From positions 1 through 49,054 of the forward strand of contig JAKAWG010000034.1 of assembly GCA_021817045.1 (NCBI GenBank): 49,054 nucleotides of DNA, written 5' to 3'. Positions 17,296-25,228 of this stretch are shown piece after piece. The translations under genes and the position numbers were made by a program. The first letter of the stretch is position 1, and each line of letters starts with the position of its first letter. The notes beneath the pieces were generated by a model. The model was not told the DNA's origin. It saw only the letters and a program-made list of their open reading frames with translations, and searched no databases. Source of the stretch: Acidobacteriota bacterium. Its GTDB lineage: Bacteria; Acidobacteriota; Terriglobia; UBA7540.

Positions 17296-18096
17296 ATGGA
17301 CTTCAAGGGCAAGGTTGTTGTGATCACCGGTGGTGGTTCTGGAATCGGCAAAGCTTGCGCACAGGAATTTGCGAAGAGGAATGGGGCTGTAGCGGTCGTA
17401 GACCGCGACGCCAAGAGCGGCCAGGCAACCATTGCCGGACTTGACAAAGGCGACGCCCCAGCGGAGTTCTTTCACGCCGACGTCAGCAAGCGCGGCGAAG
17501 TGGAGAAACTGGTGCAGCGGATTACTCAGGGCTTCGGTGGGATTGACGTCTTGGTGAACAATGCGGGAATTCAGCGTTACGGCACGGTGACCAGCGTTTC
17601 GGAGGAAGAATGGGATGAGGTAATGAATGTGAACCTGAAAAGTGCCTTTCTGATGACGAAATACACGATTCCAGCAATGCTTCGCCGAGGCGGCGGGGCC
17701 ATCGTCATAACCGGCTCGGTCCAGTCTGTAGCCGCCCAAGGCAATTCGGTTCACTATATTGTTAGCAAGCACGGGCTCCTGGGGTTGACGCGCTCGGTCG
17801 CGCTCGACTTCGGCAGTCAGAATATTCGCGTCAACTGTGTGTGTCCCGGCGCCATTGACACGCCGATGCTGCGGTGGGCTGCGGGTCTTACGGAGGATCC
17901 GGGGAAGGTGCTCGAGGCGTGCGATCGACTCCACATCCGCGGCAAGATGGGAAAGTCCGAAGAAGTTGCGCGCGTGGTCGTCTTTCTGGCCAGCGATTTG
18001 GCCTCGTTTGTCACCGGATCGGCAGTGATGGTGGATGGCGGCCTGTTGGTCCCTTTGGGTGGGATGGCGTTTCAAGGGTCGGCACCGGGAGCGTAA
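17296..18096 (+). CDS. SDR-family NAD(P)-dependent oxidoreductase
   Basis: Classical SDR, 266 residues from the ATG at 17296, chosen because AAGGAG lies 10 bases upstream; a GTG at 17275 is poorer. It has ITGGGSGIGKA near the N terminus, LVNNAG, Ser in VITGSVQS, Tyr154 and Lys158 in HYIVSKHG, and a C-terminal VMVDGGL. It resembles glucose, galactose or gluconate dehydrogenases more than fatty-acid enzymes, but specificity cannot be read from sequence. It directly follows the lactonase gene and precedes an RraA-like gene by 4 bases, so oxidation of a sugar or sugar acid is the likely role. Confidence 0.9.
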   Translation: MDFKGKVVVITGGGSGIGKACAQEFAKRNGAVAVVDRDAKSGQATIAGLDKGDAPAEFFHADVSKRGEVEKLVQRITQGFGGIDVLVNNAGIQRYGTVTSVSEEEWDEVMNVNLKSAFLMTKYTIPAMLRRGGGAIVITGSVQSVAAQGNSVHYIVSKHGLLGLTRSVALDFGSQNIRVNCVCPGAIDTPMLRWAAGLTEDPGKVLEACDRLHIRGKMGKSEEVARVVVFLASDLASFVTGSAVMVDGGLLVPLGGMAFQGSAPGA

Positions 18097-18100
18097 AGTC

Positions 18101-18814
18101 ATGACAACGCCCACAAAGAAGGAACAGCAGATGAACGGAATGCCCCGAACCGGCAATGAACTGGACGTAGAAGATTATTGCAGCCGTTTCGCTGGGATTT
18201 ATGGTGGCGCCATTGCGGATGTGCTGGACGAAATGGGCTACCCTCAGCAAGTCTTACCGCATGAAATTCAAGCCGTGAGCATGGGGCAGCGGGTGGCGGG
18301 CGTCGCGATGACGGTGGAGGGAGAACCCACGACGAGCGAAGATCCCGAAGTAGTCTACGTTCCGCTTTTGGAAATGCTAGGCGAGGTGAAGCCTGGGGAC
18401 GTGATCGTCTCGCAGCCGCACGATAACGTCAGCGCTCACCTTGGGGAGCTCTCCTGCGAGACGGCAAAATTTCGGGGCACACGCGGAGCCGTCATTGATG
18501 GAGGGGCGCGGGACATCGACTACATTCTTAAACTCGATTTTCCCCTTTTCTGCCGTTACCGGACTCCTACTGATGTTATGGGCCGGTGGAGGCTCACTTC
18601 TTACGGCAAGCCGATTCGGATCGGAAGTACCACAATTGAACGAGGTGACTTTATTACGGGAGACAAGGATGGAGTCATCGTGATTCCTCGCGGCATCGTG
18701 CGCGACGTTTTGGAGAAGGCAGAAGAGGTGGTGGGAACGGAAAACCTGGTCCGGAAATCCATTTTACAAGGCATGCACCCTGTGGAAGCGTATCGAAAGT
18801 ACGGACGGTTCTGA
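18101..18814 (+). CDS. RraA-family protein (possible 2-oxo acid aldolase)
   Basis: 237-residue member of the RraA/4-hydroxy-4-methyl-2-oxoglutarate aldolase family. The hallmark region reads RGTRGAVIDGGARDID (Asp and Arg-Asp residues that hold the metal and pyruvate enolate in the aldolases), preceded by VIVSQPHDNVSAHLGEL. The later IERGDFITGDKDGVIVIP is also typical. Family members include retro-aldol enzymes releasing pyruvate, oxaloacetate decarboxylases and non-enzymatic RNase E regulators; the catabolic setting favours an aldolase. ATG 18101 follows GGAG; ATG 18131 follows AAGGA and is an alternative. It is the last gene of the plus-strand cluster and converges on the asparaginase-like gene. 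Confidence 0.85.
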   Translation: MTTPTKKEQQMNGMPRTGNELDVEDYCSRFAGIYGGAIADVLDEMGYPQQVLPHEIQAVSMGQRVAGVAMTVEGEPTTSEDPEVVYVPLLEMLGEVKPGDVIVSQPHDNVSAHLGELSCETAKFRGTRGAVIDGGARDIDYILKLDFPLFCRYRTPTDVMGRWRLTSYGKPIRIGSTTIERGDFITGDKDGVIVIPRGIVRDVLEKAEEVVGTENLVRKSILQGMHPVEAYRKYGRF

Positions 18815-18822
18815 CCGTATGC

Positions 18823-19812
18823 CTAATACACCGTTGGACTTTCTGCGATGGGCTCGTTCCGTCCGTTGCGCCACACCGCGTATCGCAAGCGCATCGTATC
18901 GTTCATCGAGGCATTGCCAAGTTCGCCGCGATTGTTCATGGCGATCACGGCGCACTGCGCGTACCTGTTTTTCGGATCGGTCTTCGCCATGTGACGAAGG
19001 ATTTCCTCGCAAGCCTCCTGTGGTGAGGCGCCGCGAGACATAGCGCTCACAATCGAGATGCTGGTGCAGTAGTTGGTCATCAGGTCTCCGTTGCCCGTGG
19101 CGGAGGCGGCGCCGGCATTATCGTCCGCGTAAACACCGCACCCCACGAGGGACGAATCCGCCACCCGGCCGGGAATCTTGAATGCCAGCCCTGAAGTGGA
19201 ACATCCCGCCACCATGTGTCCCTTGCCGTCCGTTGCCGTCATGCCGATCGTGTCGTGGTTTTCTTTCAACCAGAAAGTCTTTCGGTTTGGATTGGCCTTC
19301 CATTTCATCCAAACCTCAAGGCTCTCTGGCGTCAGGAGTTGCTGAGGCTGAAAGCCCATCTTGAGCGCAAACAGGAACGCGCCCTCGCCCGCCAGCGTGG
19401 TGTGACTCGTCTGTTCGATAACCTGCCGCGCCACGGAAATCGGATTCTTGATCATGTGGAGGCTACAGACAGACCCTGCCCGATGACGTGTGCCGTCCAT
19501 AATCGCAGCATCCAACTCGACCACGCCGTCGGCGTTAGGCACGCCGCCATACCCAACGGTCATCACTTTCGGATCGTCTTCAATAACATTGATACCTCTT
19601 TCCACGGCGTCCAGCAACGTCCCGCCGCTGTGGAAAACCTCAGCGGCCCGCTCGTTAGCTTTCCCGCCCCACTGCCAAGTGGTGAGAAGAACGAGGCCCG
19701 ATGAGGAAGACAAAGCAGGCTGCGGCGTCGCTGTAACCGGCAGGTCCGCGGCCGCAAGTGCTGCCGTTCCTGCTACGGACCTCATAAAGTCTCGGCGATC
19801 GATCGGTTCCAT
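18823..19812 (-). CDS. Tat-exported aspartylglucosaminidase / isoaspartyl peptidase family Ntn hydrolase
   Basis: 329-residue precursor of an N-terminal-nucleophile amidohydrolase. A Tat signal (DRRDFMRSVAGTAALAAADL) is followed by the alpha chain TTWQWGGKANERAAEVF. The autocleavage site is HDTIGM, freeing Thr188 as nucleophile; the beta chain continues DGKGHMVAGCSTSGLAFKIP and RVADSSLVGCGVYAD. The Trp-rich alpha-chain start and DTIG site are closer to glycosylasparaginase (cleaving GlcNAc-Asn) than to plant-type asparaginase, though this needs a phylogeny. It is the third gene after a symporter and a SIS-domain gene on the same strand, pointing to amino-sugar conjugate breakdown in the periplasm. 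Confidence 0.9.
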   Translation of the reverse strand: MEPIDRRDFMRSVAGTAALAAADLPVTATPQPALSSSSGLVLLTTWQWGGKANERAAEVFHSGGTLLDAVERGINVIEDDPKVMTVGYGGVPNADGVVELDAAIMDGTRHRAGSVCSLHMIKNPISVARQVIEQTSHTTLAGEGAFLFALKMGFQPQQLLTPESLEVWMKWKANPNRKTFWLKENHDTIGMTATDGKGHMVAGCSTSGLAFKIPGRVADSSLVGCGVYADDNAGAASATGNGDLMTNYCTSISIVSAMSRGASPQEACEEILRHMAKTDPKNRYAQCAVIAMNNRGELGNASMNDTMRLRYAVWRNGRNEPIAESPTVY

Positions 19813-19913
19813 TGCGTTTGCCTCCGCGAAATGATTTGGCCAATGCCCCTGCGCTGGTGCCCTACCGGAAGAAGCAGGAATGCGTCATTTTCCCAGGCTT
19901 TCTGCTTTTCCGT

Positions 19914-20723
19914 TCATTCATTGCGTTTCTGGCCTGCCGAGCGATAGTACCTGATCCGGTCCTGAAATGGCGCCATCAGCCGCCGCAGCTCTTCAGCACT
20001 TCTCTCGCCTAGGTTGGCGCTCACAAACGTGGCGGGTGGGTTGCCTTTTTGCGCCAGTTTTTCTGCGGCGTCAAGAAGCACGCAGTGCAGGATCGTTGCC
20101 CCGGCGACGGTGGAGACCGGACCCAGGGGATGCTCGAGGCCGGGAACAGAAATCGCCGCGTCGCCCGGAGGGCAGTGATTATCCAATGTGAAGTCGGCAA
20201 CTTCAAACAAGCGCTTGCCAGACGGATGGCGCGAGGACGCAGCTTTCGATTGTTCAACGCTCGTCAGCGCGATCACCGTCATTTCCGCGGCTTTCATCCT
20301 GAGCACCAGCTCTACGGGAAGCGCATTTCGTCCGGAATTTGAGATCACGATTCCGGCATCGCCACGCCGAAAACCAGCCGCGACTTCCAACTCATCCGCG
20401 GCTGCAAGCTGCCGTTCGAATTCCGTGCTTTCGACCGCTCCGTGTTCAAATCCGAGCCGCGAATCTAACACCGGGTTGACTGCCACAAGGCCTCCTGCCC
20501 GATAAAAGACTTCCTGGGCCAAAAGAGATGAATGGCCTGTGCCAAAGGTATGAATAATACCTCCGCTTTCGAGAGCCGAGGCAATTATCTGCGCGGCGCG
20601 GCTAATTTCAGCGAGGTCGATGTGGCAGAGAATTTCCAGAACGGTGTTCAAGTATTGTTCTGAAGCCGCCAAGGCAACCTCCTTGGGCAAGACCGGAAAA
20701 GGTCCTTGTCCTGTTGTCGTCAA
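19914..20723 (-). CDS. SIS-domain sugar-phosphate-binding protein
   Basis: 269-residue protein with one SIS domain (residues about 40-230), the fold of phosphosugar isomerases and MurNAc-6-phosphate etherase. Visible motifs are IIHTFGTGHSSLLAQEVFYRAGG, GIVISNSGRNALPVELVLRMK and MTVIALTSVEQSK. The overall pattern matches the UPF0309/YbbI-like group of unknown reaction. Translation probably starts at a TTG overlapping the symporter stop by 4 bases, since no ATG is available at the N terminus. It lies between transporter and aspartylglucosaminidase-like genes and opposite a GlcNAc-kinase-like gene, so an amino-sugar-phosphate isomerase, deaminase or etherase role is likely. Confidence 0.87.
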   Translation of the reverse strand: MTTTGQGPFPVLPKEVALAASEQYLNTVLEILCHIDLAEISRAAQIIASALESGGIIHTFGTGHSSLLAQEVFYRAGGLVAVNPVLDSRLGFEHGAVESTEFERQLAAADELEVAAGFRRGDAGIVISNSGRNALPVELVLRMKAAEMTVIALTSVEQSKAASSRHPSGKRLFEVADFTLDNHCPPGDAAISVPGLEHPLGPVSTVAGATILHCVLLDAAEKLAQKGNPPATFVSANLGERSAEELRRLMAPFQDRIRYYRSAGQKRNE

Positions 20724-22459
20724 TTCAGGCGGAGAGACTTGAAGATGCCCTTATGTATCCACCGGCGGACGAAGAGAGTCAGCGCAACCGCCGTAACAAT
20801 CCCCCAGACGGCACTCTGCACCCAATGACGGCCGAAGAGTTCTGCCGTTGCCGCGACTGCCCCGGCACAAAACACGACGCCAAGGAAACATTCCCAAACA
20901 TCAGCGACCAACTCATTCCGTATATGGCTTCGCTCTGCGGACGGAAGTCTTGACGTAACTTTGCCCCATAAACCAGGCGGTTTGCACAGATCGTAGAATT
21001 TTCGGATCGTCGTTTCGTCTTCGGGCGGCGTTACGAGCGTGACCAAGACGATCACCACCCAGCCGGCAGCAAACAGAGCCAGAAAACCTTGCCAGAATGG
21101 GCGGTGCGAATAGCCGAGCGGAAACCAGATCAAGTAGCTGAGCGGCAGCCCCCCGGCGAGCGCTGAGATCTCGCCCCAAATATTCAGGCGCCACCAAAAA
21201 AATCGCAGCCACGCCAGCGGCAAAATGAATGCGATCATCACGTTGTTGATGAACAGGAACCACGCCATCATTCCTTTCACCAGGTAACTGCTGACCAATA
21301 GCGCTACCGCCAGCAGAAGGAAGCTCGCGATCCTGCTGGCCCACACATAGTGGCGCTCTGTTGCATCCTTCTTAATCAGCCGTCTGTAGAGATCGTTGAT
21401 AAGGTACGACGCTCCCCAATTCATCTCTGTGCTCACCGCCGATTGATAAGCGGCGAATTCTCCAGCGACTAAGAGTCCCGTGAGTCCTGGGAACCCAAAT
21501 CGCCTGACCATTGCACCCCACACACGCGCGCCGTCGATAGAGCCCCGCGGAAAGATGCTGGCCGCCGCGATGCCGAGAATTATAAACGGTACCACCCGCA
21601 CGACCAGAGAGAGAAACGCATTGAAGAGTTGGCCGATCTGGGCGTGAAATTCATTCCTGGCCGCCATGAATTTCTGCGCTGTAAAGCCCTCGCCGCCCGC
21701 CGGCGATGCGGCAAAAAACAGGCCTTGCAGAGTCAGTGCGAAGATCGTCAGAAGGGTGAAATGTCCGCCGGGCGGCGTCCCTTGGAAAAAGTTCGAACCA
21801 CAATTTCGCTCCACGCTCTGGTATATGGAATCTAATCCGCCCAGTCGGTGCAAAACGAATGGGATGAACAAAACGTTTGCGGCCACAAAGAAGACAAACT
21901 GGAACATCTCAGAATAGACAGCTCCAAGTAGGCCTCCAAGCGCAGCGTAAACCAGCGTGATGGCCGCTGCAAAGAGCACGATCGAGCCGTTGTGCCAGCC
22001 AAGTATGGGGCCGACCGACTGAGTGAGCCAGCCGGTTACGTAAGCCATCAGCACGACCGCCCACCCGAAGCTGAAGTAAACAGCCGCCACCGAACGAAAG
22101 ATGCCCGCAGCCTTCCCGCCATAGCGCACTTCGACGAATTCCGCCGTAGAAACGATCTTCAGCCGTCTCCAAAATTTCGACCAGATCACAGCCACTAGAG
22201 GCATCCAGATGACCCAGGGAATCCACCACCACCAGTTCCCAAGAAGTCCACCCGAGAAGACGAGCATGGTAAAAGCGGAAGAAGATCCCGCTGAAGTGAA
22301 TGTCGCAACGGTGGAAAAGCCGATCGCCCACCATGCAAGCGAGCGCGAGCCCACGAAATAGCTTTCCACGCCCCGGCTGGACCGGCGTGTGAAATAGAGG
22401 CCAATGATCAGCGCCGAGACGGCGTAGAGAGCCATCACACCCCAATCAAGTGGACTCAT
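20720..22459 (-). CDS. Sodium:solute symporter (SSS family)
   Basis: 579-residue polytopic membrane protein from ATG 22459 (a GTG at 22510 would add 17 residues). The N-terminal pattern SALIIGLYFTRRSSRGVESYFVG followed by SLAWWAIGFSTVATFTSAGSS is diagnostic of the SSS family. About 13-14 hydrophobic segments follow, with GFTAQKFMAARNE and AYQSAVSTEMNWGASYLIND as conserved loop sequences. It should import a sugar, amino-sugar or related solute with sodium. It is the first gene of a three-gene minus-strand unit (symporter, SIS protein, aspartylglucosaminidase-like enzyme) and is divergent from a sugar-kinase-like gene. Confidence 0.92.
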   Translation of the reverse strand: MSPLDWGVMALYAVSALIIGLYFTRRSSRGVESYFVGSRSLAWWAIGFSTVATFTSAGSSSAFTMLVFSGGLLGNWWWWIPWVIWMPLVAVIWSKFWRRLKIVSTAEFVEVRYGGKAAGIFRSVAAVYFSFGWAVVLMAYVTGWLTQSVGPILGWHNGSIVLFAAAITLVYAALGGLLGAVYSEMFQFVFFVAANVLFIPFVLHRLGGLDSIYQSVERNCGSNFFQGTPPGGHFTLLTIFALTLQGLFFAASPAGGEGFTAQKFMAARNEFHAQIGQLFNAFLSLVVRVVPFIILGIAAASIFPRGSIDGARVWGAMVRRFGFPGLTGLLVAGEFAAYQSAVSTEMNWGASYLINDLYRRLIKKDATERHYVWASRIASFLLLAVALLVSSYLVKGMMAWFLFINNVMIAFILPLAWLRFFWWRLNIWGEISALAGGLPLSYLIWFPLGYSHRPFWQGFLALFAAGWVVIVLVTLVTPPEDETTIRKFYDLCKPPGLWGKVTSRLPSAERSHIRNELVADVWECFLGVVFCAGAVAATAELFGRHWVQSAVWGIVTAVALTLFVRRWIHKGIFKSLRLN

Positions 22460-22532
22460 GCCGGCTCGGTCCCTTTCCTTCAGCGGACTCGTTCTGCCAA
22501 CCGAAGGCACGTGAAAACGGTCACCATTCTGG

Positions 22533-22612
22533 TTTCAGCCTTATCTTGGTGTCAAGATCAATTGGCCCGGGTAAGTGGATGATGTTCCGTTGTGCAGAAC
22601 GTCAGGCTGAAA
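22533..22612. promoter_or_regulatory. Divergent control region with operator-like palindromes
   Basis: The roughly 200-base gap between the symporter and kinase genes contains a compact palindrome ATCTTG-GTGT-CAAGAT at 22543-22558. A wider inverted repeat has arms TTTCAGCCT (22533-22541) and AGGCTGAAA (22604-22612). On the minus strand the palindrome overlaps a TTGACA that could be a -35 element. A regulator binding here could control both units; no regulator gene is seen nearby. Function is inferred from position and symmetry. Confidence 0.45.
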
Positions 22613-22660
22613 ACGAATACGCACCGAATGTGAGGTTGTTAAACTGAGTGGGCAGGCGTG

Positions 22661-23644
22661 ATGAGGATGAGTGCTGAGACGAGTCTCCTGCTGATTGACA
22701 GTGGAGCCACGCATACACGAGCCCTGGCCGTTGCTGCGAGTGGCGGAAAGCTGGGCGAGGGGCACGCGGGTCCCTCGAATGCCTTCGCAGTGGGCGAAAA
22801 AACGGCGCTCGAAAATTTTTGCCGGGCGGCGCGCTCCGCCTTGGCCGCAGGCCGCTGTAGGGGGAGGGATATCGCGGGTACCGTAGTTGGAAGCGCAAGC
22901 GTCGACGTGAACGGAGCCGGAAGCCGTCCGCTCCGACAAATTCTCCGCAGAGAGCTCGCTCTGGAGCGAATCATCGTGCGATCAGATGCGGAGATTGCAC
23001 TCGAAGGAGCGCTCGCCGGTCGGCCCGGGGTGGTGATCGCCTGCGGCACCGGCTCGGTGGTTTTGGGCAAGAACGGGCGAGGGCGGATCGTGAAGGCGGG
23101 CGGCTGGGGTCCGCTGATCGGTGATGAAGGCAGCGCGCAGTGGATGACGCGGCAAGCTTTCCAGGCAGCGGCCCGCGCCACGGATGGCTCTGGGTCTGCC
23201 ACCTCGCTGGTGCGCATCCTGAGTCGTGCGCTTGGTTTAGACTCCTTTGGCCAAATCCTCGACGTCGTCTATCGAAAACCGATGAGTCCGGCCGCTCTTG
23301 GGGCGCTCGCGCCGCGCGTTGCGCAAGCGGCAGCGCAAGGCGACGCTTGCGCCCTTGCAATATTCCAGCGCGCAGGAGAGGACTTAGCGGACCAAGCCGC
23401 CGCCGTGGCCCGCCGGCTTAGGCTCAAGCGGCCTGAGATTTCACCTCAGGGATCCGTTTTTCGTTCCGGGCGCCTGCTGCTGGAACCTCTGGGCGAAGCG
23501 CTACAGCGTCTCTTACCAGGCGCTCGTCTCACGCCGCCGCAGATGCCGCCTCTCGGCGGCGCGTTTCTGCTGGCGCTGGCTGCACTCCGGCTCAAGGATA
23601 CTGCTGAAGTCCGCGAGCGATTCAAGGAGGCCTGCCGTGCCTAG
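22661..23644 (+). CDS. BadF/BcrA-type ATPase, N-acetylglucosamine-kinase-like
   Basis: 327-residue ASKHA-fold protein. The phosphate-1 loop is LLIDSGATHTRALA, a second glycine-rich loop is VIACGTGSVVLGKN, and GGWGPLIGDEGSAQWM is the signature of the BadF/BcrA family branch that includes eukaryotic and bacterial GlcNAc kinases. GTG 22658, ATG 22661 and ATG 22667 are all possible starts. The likely reaction is ATP-dependent phosphorylation of GlcNAc or a related amino sugar in the cytoplasm, consistent with the divergent symporter/SIS/aspartylglucosaminidase-like unit. It overlaps the next gene by 8 bases. Confidence 0.87.
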   Translation: MRMSAETSLLLIDSGATHTRALAVAASGGKLGEGHAGPSNAFAVGEKTALENFCRAARSALAAGRCRGRDIAGTVVGSASVDVNGAGSRPLRQILRRELALERIIVRSDAEIALEGALAGRPGVVIACGTGSVVLGKNGRGRIVKAGGWGPLIGDEGSAQWMTRQAFQAAARATDGSGSATSLVRILSRALGLDSFGQILDVVYRKPMSPAALGALAPRVAQAAAQGDACALAIFQRAGEDLADQAAAVARRLRLKRPEISPQGSVFRSGRLLLEPLGEALQRLLPGARLTPPQMPPLGGAFLLALAALRLKDTAEVRERFKEACRA

Positions 23645-24863
23645 GCTTCTTGCGGGCTGGTCGAAGCGCGAGATTTCTGTTCCAGTGGGCTTCCCTTTGG
23701 CAGGCTACATCGCCCGGCGTTGCTTGTGCCAAGGGGCCCTTGATCCTCTCTTCGTCCGAACGCTGGTCCTCAAACAGGGGGAAAAAACCGCGGTGCTGGT
23801 GGTCGCAGACCTGCTGATGATCTCCAGTACTTGGGCCACAAAGCTGCGCCGCCGGCTGTCTGAGATGGCCGGCACGAATCCGGAAGCCGTCGTCGTTGCA
23901 GCCACTCACACGCATTCCGGACCCGTGGTCGATAGCGGCCCCTTCAATTTTTCTTCTGTGACCGCGAAGGAATCGCAAGCTCGCGAGGTCGTGCAGGGGA
24001 TTGAGCAGCGAGCCGCGGAAGCGCTGCGTGAAGCGTTGAAGTTCGTACAGCCGGTCGAAGTATCGGCCGCTCATGTGATGATCCGGGAAGTGGCGACGGA
24101 TAGAAATCTTCCCGAGCGGAGCAAAGCACAGCCCTTTTTCTTGCTTCGATTCAGCGCTCCGTCAGGCTCGGCGTTGTTCAGCACGCTAGCTTGTCATGCG
24201 ACAGTACTCGGTGCAAAGAACTGTCTGGCTTCCGGCGATCTCCACGGGGCCGCCGCGCGGCTGTTGGAGCGCGACGCACAGGTCGCCCTTGTGGCTAACC
24301 CAGCCTCTGCCAATGTGAGCACGCGATTTACGCGCAGAAGCCAAACGCCCGGCGAACTCGCCAGGCTCGCCAGACTGGTCGTGGAACAGGCGCGAGCCGC
24401 CAGATTCCACAAACTTAATGCTCCGACCCTTACGCTAAGGACGCGGCGGGTTTGCTTCACGCTAGCCAACCTAGCTGCGGAGGTGCCCGAGTGTGTGGCT
24501 CAACGAGGACGGCTGGCCACAGTGGCGCGCGAAGCGCGGCTTATCAGGAAGCGTTTGGCCGCAGCGCGAGAGTTCTCTTCAGGACGGCTTAGAATCCCTA
24601 TTGTCACTCTTCGGCTGGGAAACGTTGCCATTGCTGCGCTCCCTTTTGAAAATTGCATCGACACCGGTCGTTTCCTATGGCGGCACTCGCGTGTGATGCT
24701 GATGTGCTGCGCCAACGGCTATTGGGGCTACATGCCATCCAGGTCGGCTCGCGCGAATGATTACGAGGCTGTCAGTTCGCTGTTTGGCCGCGACGCTGAC
24801 GGCCAGTTGCGGAAGAAACTCTCTCATTTATCTCTGGCGGGTCGTTCGCCTGTTGTAGAATAA
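23637..24863 (+). CDS. Neutral-ceramidase-like metal hydrolase without signal peptide
   Basis: 408-residue protein matching the catalytic domain of neutral/alkaline ceramidases. The zinc-site residues appear in order: His91 and His93 in ATHTHSGP, His187 in LACHATVLG, Glu338 in LPFENCIDTG and a Tyr in NGYWGYMPS (362 or 365). True ceramidases are about 650 residues and exported; this one is shorter, lacks the C-terminal immunoglobulin-like domain and has no signal peptide, so it probably cleaves an amide in the cytoplasm. The GTG start at 23637 follows AAGGAGG and overlaps the kinase gene by 8 bases. Its partner genes suggest deacylation or deamidation of an amino-sugar compound rather than ceramide. 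Confidence 0.8.
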   Translation: MPRLLAGWSKREISVPVGFPLAGYIARRCLCQGALDPLFVRTLVLKQGEKTAVLVVADLLMISSTWATKLRRRLSEMAGTNPEAVVVAATHTHSGPVVDSGPFNFSSVTAKESQAREVVQGIEQRAAEALREALKFVQPVEVSAAHVMIREVATDRNLPERSKAQPFFLLRFSAPSGSALFSTLACHATVLGAKNCLASGDLHGAAARLLERDAQVALVANPASANVSTRFTRRSQTPGELARLARLVVEQARAARFHKLNAPTLTLRTRRVCFTLANLAAEVPECVAQRGRLATVAREARLIRKRLAAAREFSSGRLRIPIVTLRLGNVAIAALPFENCIDTGRFLWRHSRVMLMCCANGYWGYMPSRSARANDYEAVSSLFGRDADGQLRKKLSHLSLAGRSPVVE

Positions 24864-25228
24864 TCCCTGAGGTGATTGCATAGGCATCGCAGCAACGTTC
24901 GCTGGTGCGGCGCTGACCAAGCCAAGAACCGGATGTTGTCATGGAGGTTCAAAGTGCGGAGCTACAACCCAAAGCAGATTTTTTGCTTCGCCCAGAACGG
25001 TACCGACGAGTCGAGGCGTGCTTCGCTTAAAACGAAGTCGCTCGGTTCACGCCGAGCGGGAGAGGTATCTGCTTTTCTTTTTCGCGGTGGTGCGCGACGT
25101 GTCCTGAGCTGAAAGATTCGGCATTATCAATGCGACAGCGTGTTCGGCTTCTCTCTTGAGGCGGATTTTGGGGAGTTCCTCAGCCGATCTGAGGGCATGC
25201 TGGTATTCTGAAAAGGAGATTGCGAGCC
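24864..25228. other. Intergenic region with tandem hairpins
   Basis: 365 bases without a convincing gene; the frame at 24876-25112 has no recognisable features. It holds two adjacent perfect stems: CTTCG-cttaaaa-CGAAG (25021-25037) and CGCTCGG-ttcacg-CCGAGCG (25039-25058). A run of T/C-rich sequence follows at about 25070-25085. The stems could terminate the upstream kinase/ceramidase-like unit or belong to a dispersed repeat. Confidence 0.5.
25021..25058 (+). terminator. Two tandem stem-loops, possible terminator
   Basis: Stems of 5 and 7 perfect base pairs lie one base apart, 160 bases after the ceramidase-like stop. TGCTTTTCTTTTTC follows near 25072-25085, too far for a classic intrinsic terminator, so this is tentative. 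Confidence 0.35.

Noticed and set aside
24876..25112. 78-residue plus-strand frame in the intergenic gap
   Set aside because: It runs through two perfect hairpins and has no ribosome binding site or recognisable composition.
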